From Poteriospumella lacustris (lineage: Eukaryota; Sar; Chrysophyceae; Chromulinales; Dinobryaceae): 64,000 bases of DNA. Made by a program: the position numbers and the translations under genes. Under the pieces are notes generated by a model that saw only the letters and a program-made list of their open reading frames with translations, did not search any database and had not been told where the DNA came from. Position 1 is the first letter of the stretch. The number at the start of each line of letters is the position of its first letter. The stretch spans positions 19,703-83,702 of the forward strand of contig SMOI01000088.1 of assembly GCA_008000375.1 (NCBI GenBank). Direction: 5' to 3'. Of this stretch, positions 33,501 to 42,606 are shown in pieces.

Positions 33501-34705
33501 GTGCTTCTCAACGTGATCCTCAAATTGATTACATGTCGTTGGAACCCTATGACTTGTACTGGGCAGGTATTCGTGATCATTACGTGCCGTTTGAATCGGG
33601 TATGAAGTCTGGTACGGCACGTGTCTTTGATCATCAAATTCCTGGTGGTCAATATTCGAACTTGATTGTCCAGTGCTCTGGTATTGGTCTGTCGTTGGAT
33701 CAATGGTCCCAAGTCTTGGATGCCTACAGAGACGTCAACTTGCTCTTTGGTGACATTGTCAAGGTGACGCCTTCGTCGAAGGTTGTGGGTGACTTGGCCT
33801 TGTATTTGGTGTTGAAGGGCATCAAGACGTCGGATTTGATTGATTCGGAGACGGGTGAAGCCAAGCCATTGGCGTATTCCATTGATTATCCTGCCAGTGT
33901 GGTTGGTTTGATGAAAGGTGAATTGGGTTTGCCGCATCGTGGCTTCCCCAAGAAGATCGAAGAAATGATTTTGCGTGGAGAAGCGAAGCTGACGACTCGT
34001 GCGGGTTTGGTCTTGGCGCCAGTGAATTTCGAAGAGAATCGTGCGAAGTTGTCGGAGAAATGGGGACGTGAAATCTCGGAAGAAGAGGCGATGAGCTCGT
34101 TGATGTATCCGCAGGTGTTCACCGACTACATGAAGCGTCAACAAAGCAAGGGTCCTCTGTTGACGTACTTGCCCACATTGGTGTATTTCTATGCCTTGCA
34201 AGCGAATGATGCTTTCTTGATGGATATTCCGACGACGTCGCTGTTGTCGAACTTGTTCCGTTCGGTTCCCGCCGAAGTCAACAGCACTGGTGGCCCGCAT
34301 GTCGTTCGTGTGGAATTGCAGCGCGTGTCCGCCATTGTCCGTCAAAAGCGTACCGTGGTGTTCACGGTGCAATTGTTGCGTAGTCACGCGGATCGTTCCG
34401 TGATCTACTCCGAAACACAACAAGTGGAAGTGAAGGATACTGGTGGAGTGTTCGTCTTTGAAGGTCCTATGGCCGATGCTGGCAAGCCCAACGAGCAAGT
34501 GGCAAGTCCTATGAATGGTACCATTGAGAAGGTCTTGGTCCAAGTTGGACAATCGGTCAAGGCTGGTGACGTGTTGTGCACGGTCTCTGCCATGAAGATG
34601 GAAGTGAAGGTTTCCGCTCCGGTGGATGGTAAGGTTGCCAGTATTGCGGTCCCTGCCCCTGGCTATCGGGTGGTGGAAGGTGCTTTGTTGTTGACCTTGA
34701 AATAA
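30560..34705 (+). CDS. Multidomain biotin transcarboxylase (AccD-AccA-pyruvate carboxyltransferase-biotinyl fusion)
   Basis: Exons 30560-30643, 30716-31915 and 31997-34705 give 1330 aa. Order: an AccD-like carboxyltransferase half (about 30-270; Gly-Ala-Arg-Met-Gln-Glu-Gly, no N-terminal zinc finger), an AccA-like half (about 275-520; Glu-Gly-Gly-Ser-Gly-Gly-Ala-Leu), a pyruvate carboxyltransferase TIM barrel as in pyruvate carboxylase and transcarboxylase 5S (about 670-1150; Thr-Asp-Thr-Thr-Met-Arg-Asp-Ala-His-Gln, Lys-Asp-Met-Ala-Gly, metal ligands in His-Phe-His-Thr-His-Ser), and a biotinyl domain with Ala-Met-Lys-Met (Lys near 1293). No ATP-grasp biotin carboxylase is present. By domain logic it would move CO2 from oxaloacetate via biotin to an acyl-CoA, most likely acetyl-CoA giving malonyl-CoA and pyruvate. 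No leader is evident, so a cytosolic site is likely. Propionyl-CoA is another possible acceptor. Confidence 0.92.
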
Positions 34706-34933
34706 GCAGCAAATGCAAAATGTCCGTAATTGACCTCTTTCCTTTCACTCTCAGTGAATGATGACCTCGTGTGTAAGCCTAGAGTAGAGTTATTGCACAT
34801 ACACCTCACTGACTGGAGTCGAACGACCATATTTCAAGTAGGTTGCTGGGAGAGTCGAAATATTTATGAGAATCATAAACATAGGATGAATTAATGCAAA
34901 ATGAGCTGTACGAATATGCGAATTTATTTGTTG

Positions 34934-35140
34934 CTAGTGCCAACCATTTCTGCGGCACTTGGCGCAACGGGATGCATGAGCAGCGACGTTGTCGCGGGCC
35001 ATTTTCGCAGCGATTGCCTCCCCAACAGCTAGCATTCCACTCATTTCTCCATCTTCTCTTGCTTCTGCAACGAGAAGTAGGTTGATGATTTCAAAGCATT
35101 GGTCTGCCTTGGGACGAGCCAATTCATCGGCGGAGCTCAT
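34934..35140 (-). CDS. Candidate small protein with C-terminal Cys-x-x-Cys
   Basis: An ATG-started frame of 68 codons (Met-Ser-Ser-Ala-Asp-Glu-Leu) with balanced composition, a helical Glu/Ala-rich middle and a basic Cys-Ala-Lys-Cys-Arg-Arg end. Position in a gap between convergently and divergently placed genes makes it plausible, and composition looks coding. I recognise no family and cannot exclude chance. Confidence 0.4.
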   Translation of the reverse strand: MSSADELARPKADQCFEIINLLLVAEAREDGEMSGMLAVGEAIAAKMARDNVAAHASRCAKCRRNGWH

Positions 35141-35574
35141 TTCGTGTGTGGTGTTTTTTTTTGAAGGTTGCTGACGAATACAATTGAATTGTGATGCCGA
35201 TCCGTCTGAAACAAACCATCACTGTATCCCCAAGTTGAGGAGGGTGACTCAGTAGTTGAACATCGTTCATGGATCAGGGATATAATAAGGTACAGGGATA
35301 TGGGATATGGGATAGACGATAGACGATATGGGATAGACGAAGGATGTGTGGGAGAACTCGCTGCTGCTGCTGTGGGAGAAGCCATGACGACGACGCCGGC
35401 GGCGCATGGTCGTTCGTCGTTCGGATTGCCACTTGATTGATCGGCGATGGCAACAATCCACAATACATGAACGAGAATTGTCGAACCTGTTCCACCGGTT
35501 GGAAACGATGCCTTATTCTGTGATGAATTAGAGATCGGCCTATTTTTGTTTTTGGTTTGTTGGAAGTTGCAGAC
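35141..35574. promoter_or_regulatory. Intergenic region with GATATGG-type repeats
   Basis: Divergent gap before the GT61-like gene. At about 35275-35345 it holds interspersed copies of GGGATATG and GATAGACGATA. Longer frames on the minus strand derive from those repeats. Confidence 0.45.
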
Positions 35575-36832
35575 ATGACGAAAAGGGAAGTTGATGCTTT
35601 CATCCTTCAGCTCCCTCCCACGGAGCATCCTTTTCATGGGAATCATTGGTATCATACTGGTGAATACTACCTGTCTCGGATGGAGCGTGTTCATGAAATG
35701 ATAGAGACAGAATTCCAAGCCAACGTTCCTGGAGTGGTGTACCTGGTGTCGGCCAATCATCTCCTCCACAGTATGCTCACTCACTTCACGTTTTTCTTGC
35801 TAATTTTAATGGTATGGAATCCGCAAATTCAAAAAATTCATTTGCTGGAAACATCAGGATCCAACTTGAGATCAATGATGCCACATTCTAGGGGCCAAGT
35901 CGTGGCAATCACTGGGTCGATTACACATTCGTTTACATATGACCCCTTTCGCAATAACTCATGGATACCCTCAAATCCAGCAATCGAGCAAACAATTCAC
36001 GCTTATTATCTGGGGAACATCGATAGTCATCCTATACCCACGGCAGAGTGGCTTCAGGGACGAACAGTTCTACAACAGCACATTCAACTGCTGTGTCCGA
36101 AGAATGCCGTGAGCATCCCGGTCAACTCAGCAACAACACCCGCTTCGGCCCTGATATCATCTGATGCGTCACTTTCACACACACAGCTACGTAGAAAAAA
36201 GCGTTATCTGTTGTACCAGCGTGATCAAATCCGGCGCCTTCTAAACTACGAACACTTACTTCCACCCAGGCCATCTGTTCCAGATGCAAATGGTGTCCAG
36301 TGTGAGGACAACAGTGAGAGTGATAGAATTCACGTCATTCAGCACAGCGATGACCACGGACTATGCGACTTGTATCACGCATTGAACCCCAAAGGTATAT
36401 TTGCTACAAACGCGAGTGCCATTCACACGCAAATCGATGAAACCGTTTTCATAACCACCCATGGTTTCCAGTTGACTGGTAAGTATTGCTACGCAGCTAT
36501 CAACCAGCGATGAGGATCACTGATTGCGTTTGCTTGTTCGTTTTGTTCCAGCTCTGTTCCTTCTCCCACCAAAAACCACCGTCGTCGAAGTATTCCCGTA
36601 TCGATACTTTAAGCCCAGCTATTTCCCCTTGTATCCCAAACTGGGGATTCGGCACAACTATTTTCAGTCTCAATTTAGATCGCCCGAAGCAGCTCGATAT
36701 TTGGATCCAATTCCACAAGTGCGATGCTTGCAGGATAAGCCTTGTCGCTCGTATGCACGAAATCAAGACATTTGGCTGTCGCCGGACGAAATTGATTTGA
36801 TCCGCCACATGATCTCCATCGAAGAGATGTAG
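35575..36832 (+). CDS. GT61-like (DUF563) glycosyltransferase
   Basis: Exons 35575-36478 and 36552-36832 give 394 aa. Across the intron the chain reads His-Gly-Phe-Gln-Leu-Thr-Ala-Leu-Phe-Leu-Leu-Pro-Pro-Lys-Thr-Thr-Val-Val-Glu-Val-Phe-Pro-Tyr, the signature of the GT61 family (plant xylosyl/arabinosyltransferases, animal EOGT), in which a conserved HGAxLT-LxFxPPG-VxE block precedes an aromatic segment. The N-terminal half has a hydrophobic stretch (Phe-Phe-Leu-Leu-Ile-Leu-Met-Val) at about residues 78-86 but no clear leader, so an upstream exon with a signal anchor may be missed. A Ser/Thr- and charge-rich insert lies in the middle. Acceptor and sugar donor cannot be read from sequence. Confidence 0.75.
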
Positions 36833-37242
36833 AATATGCATTCTGCATCGTTTGTAAAAACGTGTACATATCAATATGCCCTGTAAGTATTATGCAAGAG
36901 ACGTGATTGCGTCGCTGATTCGATACTTGTTAAATTGTCTTCTTCCTGTTGACACCTGCACCAACCCAGGGTTGTCCTTTTTTCGATATAATATGAAGCT
37001 AACTCTGGTGGGGCGGCAGTGTGGCTGGCCAAAGCTATTTTATTAATTCTCGTTCTTTTATCATCACCACGCTATCTGGACGCGTCTGTGCCGCCCTGGG
37101 CGTTTGTGTCCTCCCAGTTGATGTCCGGGGGCCCAACTTTCCGTCCGCTCAGACTGCCTCTTCGAACTTCGAACCTTTCTGACTTGATAGGAATGACCAC
37201 AATAGTTTCTCGATATCTGTAATATCTACATCTTGTTAAGGA
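36833..37242. other. Intergenic region with repeat D1
   Basis: Holds a GTTGTCCTTTTT block followed by an ATAATATGAAGC...CGGCA block (36971-37018) that recurs at 38373-38429. No conserved frame. Confidence 0.5.
36971..37018. repeat. Direct repeat D1, left copy
   Basis: Two blocks are shared in order with 38373-38429: GTTGTCCTTTTT, then a spacer of different length, then about 30 bp with two substitutions and a one- or two-base gap. It lies about 225 bp upstream of the retropepsin-like gene; the second copy lies about 330 bp downstream of it. Confidence 0.7.
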
Positions 37243-38043
37243 ATGAAACGGTCAGCAATAGAGGCCGAGTTGACGGAGAAGCAGGAAATTGTTCAACGAC
37301 AAACAGCGGGTTCAAGCGATGCCAAACCCCTGTTGGAAAATGCACCTGCAGGTGTTAAATTCTTCAGTTTGATGAACGCAAAGAGAAATGTCTTCATCCC
37401 CAGCACGAAAAACTTCTTTGGTGGACTGAAGGTTTCAAAGTTGAAGTGTGATTCAGGTTGCAACTCTATGCTCTTACCAATCTCGAGCTTGGCTGAGTTG
37501 GTCGATGCTTTTCCGACCAACACATACAGATATTCAGTCACAAGAGGAAATGCAACTGCCGGAAGAACGATTTCTTTGCGCGTGTCGCCACGGCAAGCAA
37601 GCGCTTTGTTCACCATTCGTATTGCTGATGATTTGCTCAACGCACAAGGCATACAAAAGCAGTCGAAATTACGATTTGCTCTGTGTGACGAGGACAAAAG
37701 GCACATTCTTCAGAACCCAAACCTTTTGCAATTGACAGCAGACAGTATTCAGATATTGGGGTCGACCGATATATGTATGCAAACGCGTCGCTCGCATGGT
37801 TTATTGGGACAATCCGTCCTGGCCAATTTGGCTTCCATCAAATTTCTAGGCTGCGAATTGTACGTGGATCCTTTTTATTATAAATTCCCTGGAAATTTTG
37901 AAGAGTTGGAACAAACTGTGGGACGCATCAAGGCCCAGCTTGATCAACACCTCCCAGACGACTTCGACGATTGGGAGGACGATGACTATGGATATGAAGA
38001 CGATGAACGAGCCGAAGAGTATTATGATGATAATGATGAGTAG
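37243..38043 (+). CDS. Retropepsin-like aspartic protease-fold protein (tentative)
   Basis: Single exon, 266 aa, from an ATG after AAGGA. The middle contains Leu-Lys-Cys-Asp-Ser-Gly-Cys-Asn-Ser-Met-Leu-Leu-Pro-Ile, which fits the Asp-Ser/Thr-Gly active-site turn of clan AA proteases. About 120 residues later comes Gly-Leu-Leu-Gly-Gln-Ser-Val-Leu-Ala-Asn-Leu, like the hydrophobic-Gly-x-x-x-Leu helix that ends the retropepsin fold. The C-terminus is strongly acidic (Asp/Glu/Tyr). No reverse transcriptase, integrase or gag-like region adjoins it. Flanking direct repeats make a relict element conceivable, but a host protein is equally possible. Confidence 0.5.
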   Translation: MKRSAIEAELTEKQEIVQRQTAGSSDAKPLLENAPAGVKFFSLMNAKRNVFIPSTKNFFGGLKVSKLKCDSGCNSMLLPISSLAELVDAFPTNTYRYSVTRGNATAGRTISLRVSPRQASALFTIRIADDLLNAQGIQKQSKLRFALCDEDKRHILQNPNLLQLTADSIQILGSTDICMQTRRSHGLLGQSVLANLASIKFLGCELYVDPFYYKFPGNFEELEQTVGRIKAQLDQHLPDDFDDWEDDDYGYEDDERAEEYYDDNDE

Positions 38044-38784
38044 CGGTGAGCTGCGGTTTGTTACGGGACTCCTCCTGATAGTCTATCCTTGATCGCGGTA
38101 AAATTAAAGGCCCAAGCGTTTAATTCGTACCTCTGGGGGGGGGGCTTTCTACCACCACTGTAAACACACTCACAACTTGATCTAATGTCACACCTGTACT
38201 GCATTTTTGTTTGAGATCCGTGTTATCTTGGGTATTGTTGTCGATTTCACGATCCATAGATGAAGTTGACCAAGAAGAAGAGTAGTAGTAGAAGAAGAAG
38301 AAGTATCCGGCGACGTAAGATCCAGGGCCAACTTTAGAATACTTCGGCCAGAAAGGCTCGTAATTAAATGTCGTTGTCCTTTTTCAACATGATTAAAAAA
38401 ATAATATAAAGCCAACTCTGGGGGCGGCAACACCATCTATAATTCCTCAGCACACACCACACATGAGAGAATCAAACGGTGTTATGTAGTATGCTGCATA
38501 CGGTAAGGTATGATCATGATCATCATCATGATCATGATCATCATGATCGTGTTCCACGACGACGCTCGTGACACAAAAAGAGAAACGGTCTGCAGCCGTC
38601 AGCAAGCAGCAAAAGAGCAACGACTCCATTGTGATAGTTATCGCAATCGACGTCGAACCAATTCAGCATTTCCCTACTTTGCTGTTCGATTAGTTCCCAA
38701 TTGTATTTCTTTGCAGTCATTGTCTGATTTGGTGAGAGCAGAATTCCTTTTTGTCACAATCTTGAACGTCAACACAATCGCAAA
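38044..38784. other. Intergenic region: G10 run, AAG and GATCAT repeats, repeat D1 right copy
   Basis: Contains a G10 run (38135-38144), AGT/AAG runs near 38280-38305, the second D1 copy (38373-38429) and a palindromic GATCAT-rich stretch (38511-38552). The last about 20 bp before the start codon belong to palindrome 3. No coding frame of note. Confidence 0.5.
38373..38429. repeat. Direct repeat D1, right copy
   Basis: Partner of 36971-37018, same orientation, with an A-rich insertion between the two conserved blocks. Role unknown; could be element ends, shared promoter sequence or a dispersed repeat. Confidence 0.7.
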
Positions 38785-40288
38785 ATGCCTTTGAGTGCTG
38801 ACGAAGTAGGGTAGGTCTTCCATCGCATGCATTCAGATAGTCGACCATCAGTGCCTGACCCTGATGGAATTATGTTGATGCATGTGTAGGATTGTTCGGA
38901 CAGTGTTCGACGGCTATGACATCGAGCGCGAGGGGCTGATCCACATCAACCAGTTTCCGAGTCTGTTGAATCGGCTGAACAAATCACAAGGTAGGCACAG
39001 CATGTCATCTCGCTTCCCGTTTGTTGCAGAAGGATGTTGACATGATGAATATGCATCGACAGAGGACACAATCGCGGCCGTGGAACACGCATCTCGACTG
39101 GCGGACGACAACAATGGCAGAATATCGTTCGAGGACGTGGTCAACGTTCTCAACATGATCGACAAGAGCAAACACGTGCCGGAGGGAGAGGGTCCCGACC
39201 CGAAGGTGCTGCAGTTTCTGTCGATTCTGGAGGAGTATCGCATCAAGTGTGAGGAGGAAGGCAACTATCTCGAAGCCTCACGCGCACACAAACAACTGGG
39301 CATCCTGCGCAAACAAGAAGAGAAGCGTCAGCAAAAGGTCATCCAAGCGCGCCATATATCGGAGCGACAAGATGTACAGCTGGCGCACAACATGCAGTTC
39401 GCGGAGTTCAACAAGCAATGGGACAAATATCTACAAGAATACGACCAAATGGCGCAGATGTACATTCAGCAAATGACTGAACGCCATGCGCTGGTGCTGT
39501 TGGAGTTTCAGAAGCAGCTACGTGACGAGTTGGCAGGGAAGCCACCGAAATGGTCTCGGTCGCTATTGGACCAGCGTCGCAAGCAACATATCAATGCGCG
39601 CAACAAGAACTACGCGATGGCGCAGAAGCTGAAGAAGCTATCGGACATCAGTGAGGAGAAGGAACGCAAGGCCATGGAGGAGCAGCAGGCGATTGCGTTT
39701 GCGCGGCGCGAGGCCAAGTTCCGCATGCAGCAACAGACAGAGTTGCAGGCATTGCTGAAGCGTATCGAAGCTCGGCGGAAAGAGCACATCAAGCAGCGAG
39801 AACTGGACACGAAGCGGCTACTGCAACGAAACCGCAACGTGCAGGCCGTGCTGGAGAACAAGCAAGCGGCGGAGCAGCAGAAGCTCTTCTCCGAGATCAA
39901 GAAGGTGCTCTACAGTAGCGAGGTCCTGAAGAACGGCATGAGCGAGTCGATGAAGAAGAAAACACAGCAGTCACAGAGCGCGGGCAACCTTCTGTCGTCG
40001 ACGGCTCCGATGTCCAGCACACAGCGCACATCTGGATCGCCCGGCAAGACCGCTCCTATGGGCGCAGGAAGAAACAACTTCGGGCAGGCGCAGCATCAAC
40101 CGGAGCAGTACGGTCAAGCCGACGACGAAGACGCAGCAGGCCATGGAGCGGTTGGAGAAGATGCGGGCGCGTTCGACGACTTTGACGACGGAGAGCGCCC
40201 GAACTTCAACAACCTGATCTACAACGGCGACAACGGCCTTGGCGGCAACTCCACGTTTGGGGAGAGCAACAGCACCGGGGAATACGTC
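38766..40288. repeat. Palindrome 3, left arm (EF-hand/coiled-coil gene)
   Basis: Inverted copy of 40677 to about 42192. From exon 2 to the stop codon, pair sums are constant at 80965 and both intron 2 and exon 3 appear identical. The 5' part (intron 1) has several substitutions and a 6-bp length difference. Identity stops at the stop codon itself: this copy ends in TGA, the other in TAA. Confidence 0.95.
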
Positions 40289-40291
40289 TGA
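38785..40291 (+). CDS. EF-hand, long coiled-coil protein, copy 1 (cytoskeletal/flagellar candidate)
   Basis: Exons 38785-38810, 38890-38990 and 39063-40291 give 451 aa. Residues of about 9-85 form an EF-hand pair: a loop-poor first hand (Phe-Asp-Gly-Tyr-Asp-Ile-Glu-Arg-Glu-Gly-Leu-Ile) and a better second (Asp-Asp-Asn-Asn-Gly-Arg-Ile-Ser-Phe-Glu-Asp). From about 110 to 360 the chain is a Gln/Glu/Lys/Arg-rich coiled coil with many aromatic and Met positions. The tail is Gly/Ala/Asp-rich and disordered, ending Glu-Tyr-Val. The combination is common in basal-body or axonemal proteins of protists, but I cannot name the family. In intron 1 the donor here is GTAGGT; in copy 2 it is the better GTATGT. 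Confidence 0.82.
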
Positions 40292-40676
40292 AAGTCCGGG
40301 TTTAGAGAGTCACAAAGCGTGATGCAGAGATCACTGTAGTGTGGAAGCCCACGTGGTGTTGTAATTATGACTTGATTGATTGATTGATTAGTTGCAATGG
40401 GTTCTTGAGGTGTAGGTTATTCCGTAGGCTGTGCTGGATCTGCAGTGCGCTGCTGCATTGGGCAGCTGGGCCATTGCTTGGTTCCACCTTTTGCTTGCTT
40501 GTGTAACGTCCGAGCTACAACCTATCGCAATCGTCCACCCAACCCACATCGCACCGCTCAGAGCTACGAAGTTGTCAAATCAAATACTAAAGTCATAATT
40601 ACAATGCCAAAATGGTTGGCAGTGCCTCCATAGCGTACATCTCTCTTGCTTACACAATACTCACAAAGACCTCTTA
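40289..40676. other. Spacer of palindrome 3
   Basis: About 385 bp of unique DNA between the two convergent stop codons, with a TGATTGATTGATTGATTAG run near 40372. Both 3' untranslated regions must lie here. Confidence 0.6.
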
Positions 40677-42174
40677 CACGTATTCCCCGGTGCTGTTGCT
40701 CTCCCCAAACGTGGAGTTGCCGCCAAGGCCGTTGTCGCCGTTGTAGATCAGGTTGTTGAAGTTCGGGCGCTCTCCGTCGTCAAAGTCGTCGAACGCGCCC
40801 GCATCTTCTCCAACCGCTCCATGGCCTGCTGCGTCTTCGTCGTCGGCTTGACCGTACTGCTCCGGTTGATGCTGCGCCTGCCCGAAGTTGTTTCTTCCTG
40901 CGCCCATAGGAGCGGTCTTGCCGGGCGATCCAGATGTGCGCTGTGTGCTGGACATCGGAGCCGTCGACGACAGAAGGTTGCCCGCGCTCTGTGACTGCTG
41001 TGTTTTCTTCTTCATCGACTCGCTCATGCCGTTCTTCAGGACCTCGCTACTGTAGAGCACCTTCTTGATCTCGGAGAAGAGCTTCTGCTGCTCCGCCGCT
41101 TGCTTGTTCTCCAGCACGGCCTGCACGTTGCGGTTTCGTTGCAGTAGCCGCTTCGTGTCCAGTTCTCGCTGCTTGATGTGCTCTTTCCGCCGAGCTTCGA
41201 TACGCTTCAGCAATGCCTGCAACTCTGTCTGTTGCTGCATGCGGAACTTGGCCTCGCGCCGCGCAAACGCAATCGCCTGCTGCTCCTCCATGGCCTTGCG
41301 TTCCTTCTCCTCACTGATGTCCGATAGCTTCTTCAGCTTCTGCGCCATCGCGTAGTTCTTGTTGCGCGCATTGATATGTTGCTTGCGACGCTGGTCCAAT
41401 AGCGACCGAGACCATTTCGGTGGCTTCCCTGCCAACTCGTCACGTAGCTGCTTCTGAAACTCCAACAGCACCAGCGCATGGCGTTCAGTCATTTGCTGAA
41501 TGTACATCTGCGCCATTTGGTCGTATTCTTGTAGATATTTGTCCCATTGCTTGTTGAACTCCGCGAACTGCATGTTGTGCGCCAGCTGTACATCTTGTCG
41601 CTCCGATATATGGCGCGCTTGGATGACCTTTTGCTGACGCTTCTCTTCTTGTTTGCGCAGGATGCCCAGTTGTTTGTGTGCGCGTGAGGCTTCGAGATAG
41701 TTGCCTTCCTCCTCACACTTGATGCGATACTCCTCCAGAATCGACAGAAACTGCAGCACCTTCGGGTCGGGACCCTCTCCCTCCGGCACGTGTTTGCTCT
41801 TGTCGATCATGTTGAGAACGTTGACCACGTCCTCGAACGATATTCTGCCATTGTTGTCGTCCGCCAGTCGAGATGCGTGTTCCACGGCCGCGATTGTGTC
41901 CTCTGTCGATGCATATTCATCATGTCAACATCCTTCTGCAACAAACGGGAAGCGAGATGACATGCTGTGCCTACCTTGTGATTTGTTCAGCCGATTCAAC
42001 AGACTCGGAAACTGGTTGATGTGGATCAGCCCCTCGCGCTCGATGTCATAGCCGTCGAACACTGTCCGAACAATCCTACACCGGCATCAACATAATTCCA
42101 TCAGGCACTGATGGTCGACTATCCGAAGGCATGCGATGGAAGACATACCCTACTTCGTCAGCACTCAAAGGCAT
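40674..42174 (-). CDS. EF-hand, long coiled-coil protein, copy 2
   Basis: Inverted duplicate of the gene at 38785. Exons on the minus strand are 42174-42149, 42075-41975 and 41902-40674. The 403 residues I could compare in exon 3 are the same. Intron 2 looks identical, while intron 1 is 6 bp shorter and differs at several bases. Upstream DNA becomes unique about 18 bp before the ATG, so unlike the COX6A pair the two copies have different promoters. Confidence 0.82.
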
Positions 42175-42192
42175 TTTGCGATTGTGGTGACG
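40677..42192. repeat. Palindrome 3, right arm (EF-hand/coiled-coil gene)
   Basis: Reverse-complement partner of 38766-40288; arms of about 1.5 kb, the longest of the three palindromes. Confidence 0.95.
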
Positions 42193-42606
42193 TGCAAAAT
42201 GCAGGGGAGGATTTTCTATGCAGGATTCAGCAAAGGCTGTGGCGTGAATACATCAAAAATACCCAACAAGCAAATCTACCGACAACTGTGATTCGAACCG
42301 AGTATTTCAATGCTTTCTTTCCGGCTTGCTTTGGGTCTGCTTTGCTTTCTTCTTCGCCGACACTGCTGCCGTTTCTCTTTCGAACGCACGAAAGGCGTTT
42401 CAAAAATACTGTATGTCATCATCATCGTGCACGTTGCCGAGGATGATGATGACGAGGCTCTATCATGTGGTTCAGCCTTCGTTCACATTGTGAACTTAGG
42501 ATTGATTAACTAGGGGTTTCGTGTAAATCGCTGAAGGTACAATAGAAACAACCCTGGCATGTTGAAGAGAATGAAGAGAGAATAGCTCTCGATTGGGCTG
42601 AGGAAA
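42193..42606. promoter_or_regulatory. Divergent intergenic region
   Basis: Unique DNA between EF-hand copy 2 and the PPR gene, presumably both promoters. A GATTCGAACC motif near 42290 resembles a tRNA T-loop on the minus strand, but no cloverleaf can be built around it. Confidence 0.4.

Noticed and set aside
33317-34552. 411-codon antisense frame over the transcarboxylase
   Set aside because: Sense strand encodes the conserved barrel and biotinyl domain; the antisense product is His/Arg/Thr-rich and featureless.
34800-34835. tRNA-like GTTCGACTCC motif on the minus strand
   Set aside because: Flanking sequence gives neither T-stem nor acceptor stem pairing.
18075-42192. Inverted repeats as ends of DNA transposons
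   Set aside because: Each arm contains a full, intron-bearing host gene, arms are 0.7-1.5 kb, the spacers hold no transposase, and no target-site duplication is visible.
42270-42320. tRNA gene on the minus strand, from a GGTTCGAATC motif
   Set aside because: The surrounding bases do not pair into a T-stem, and no anticodon or acceptor stem can be drawn.
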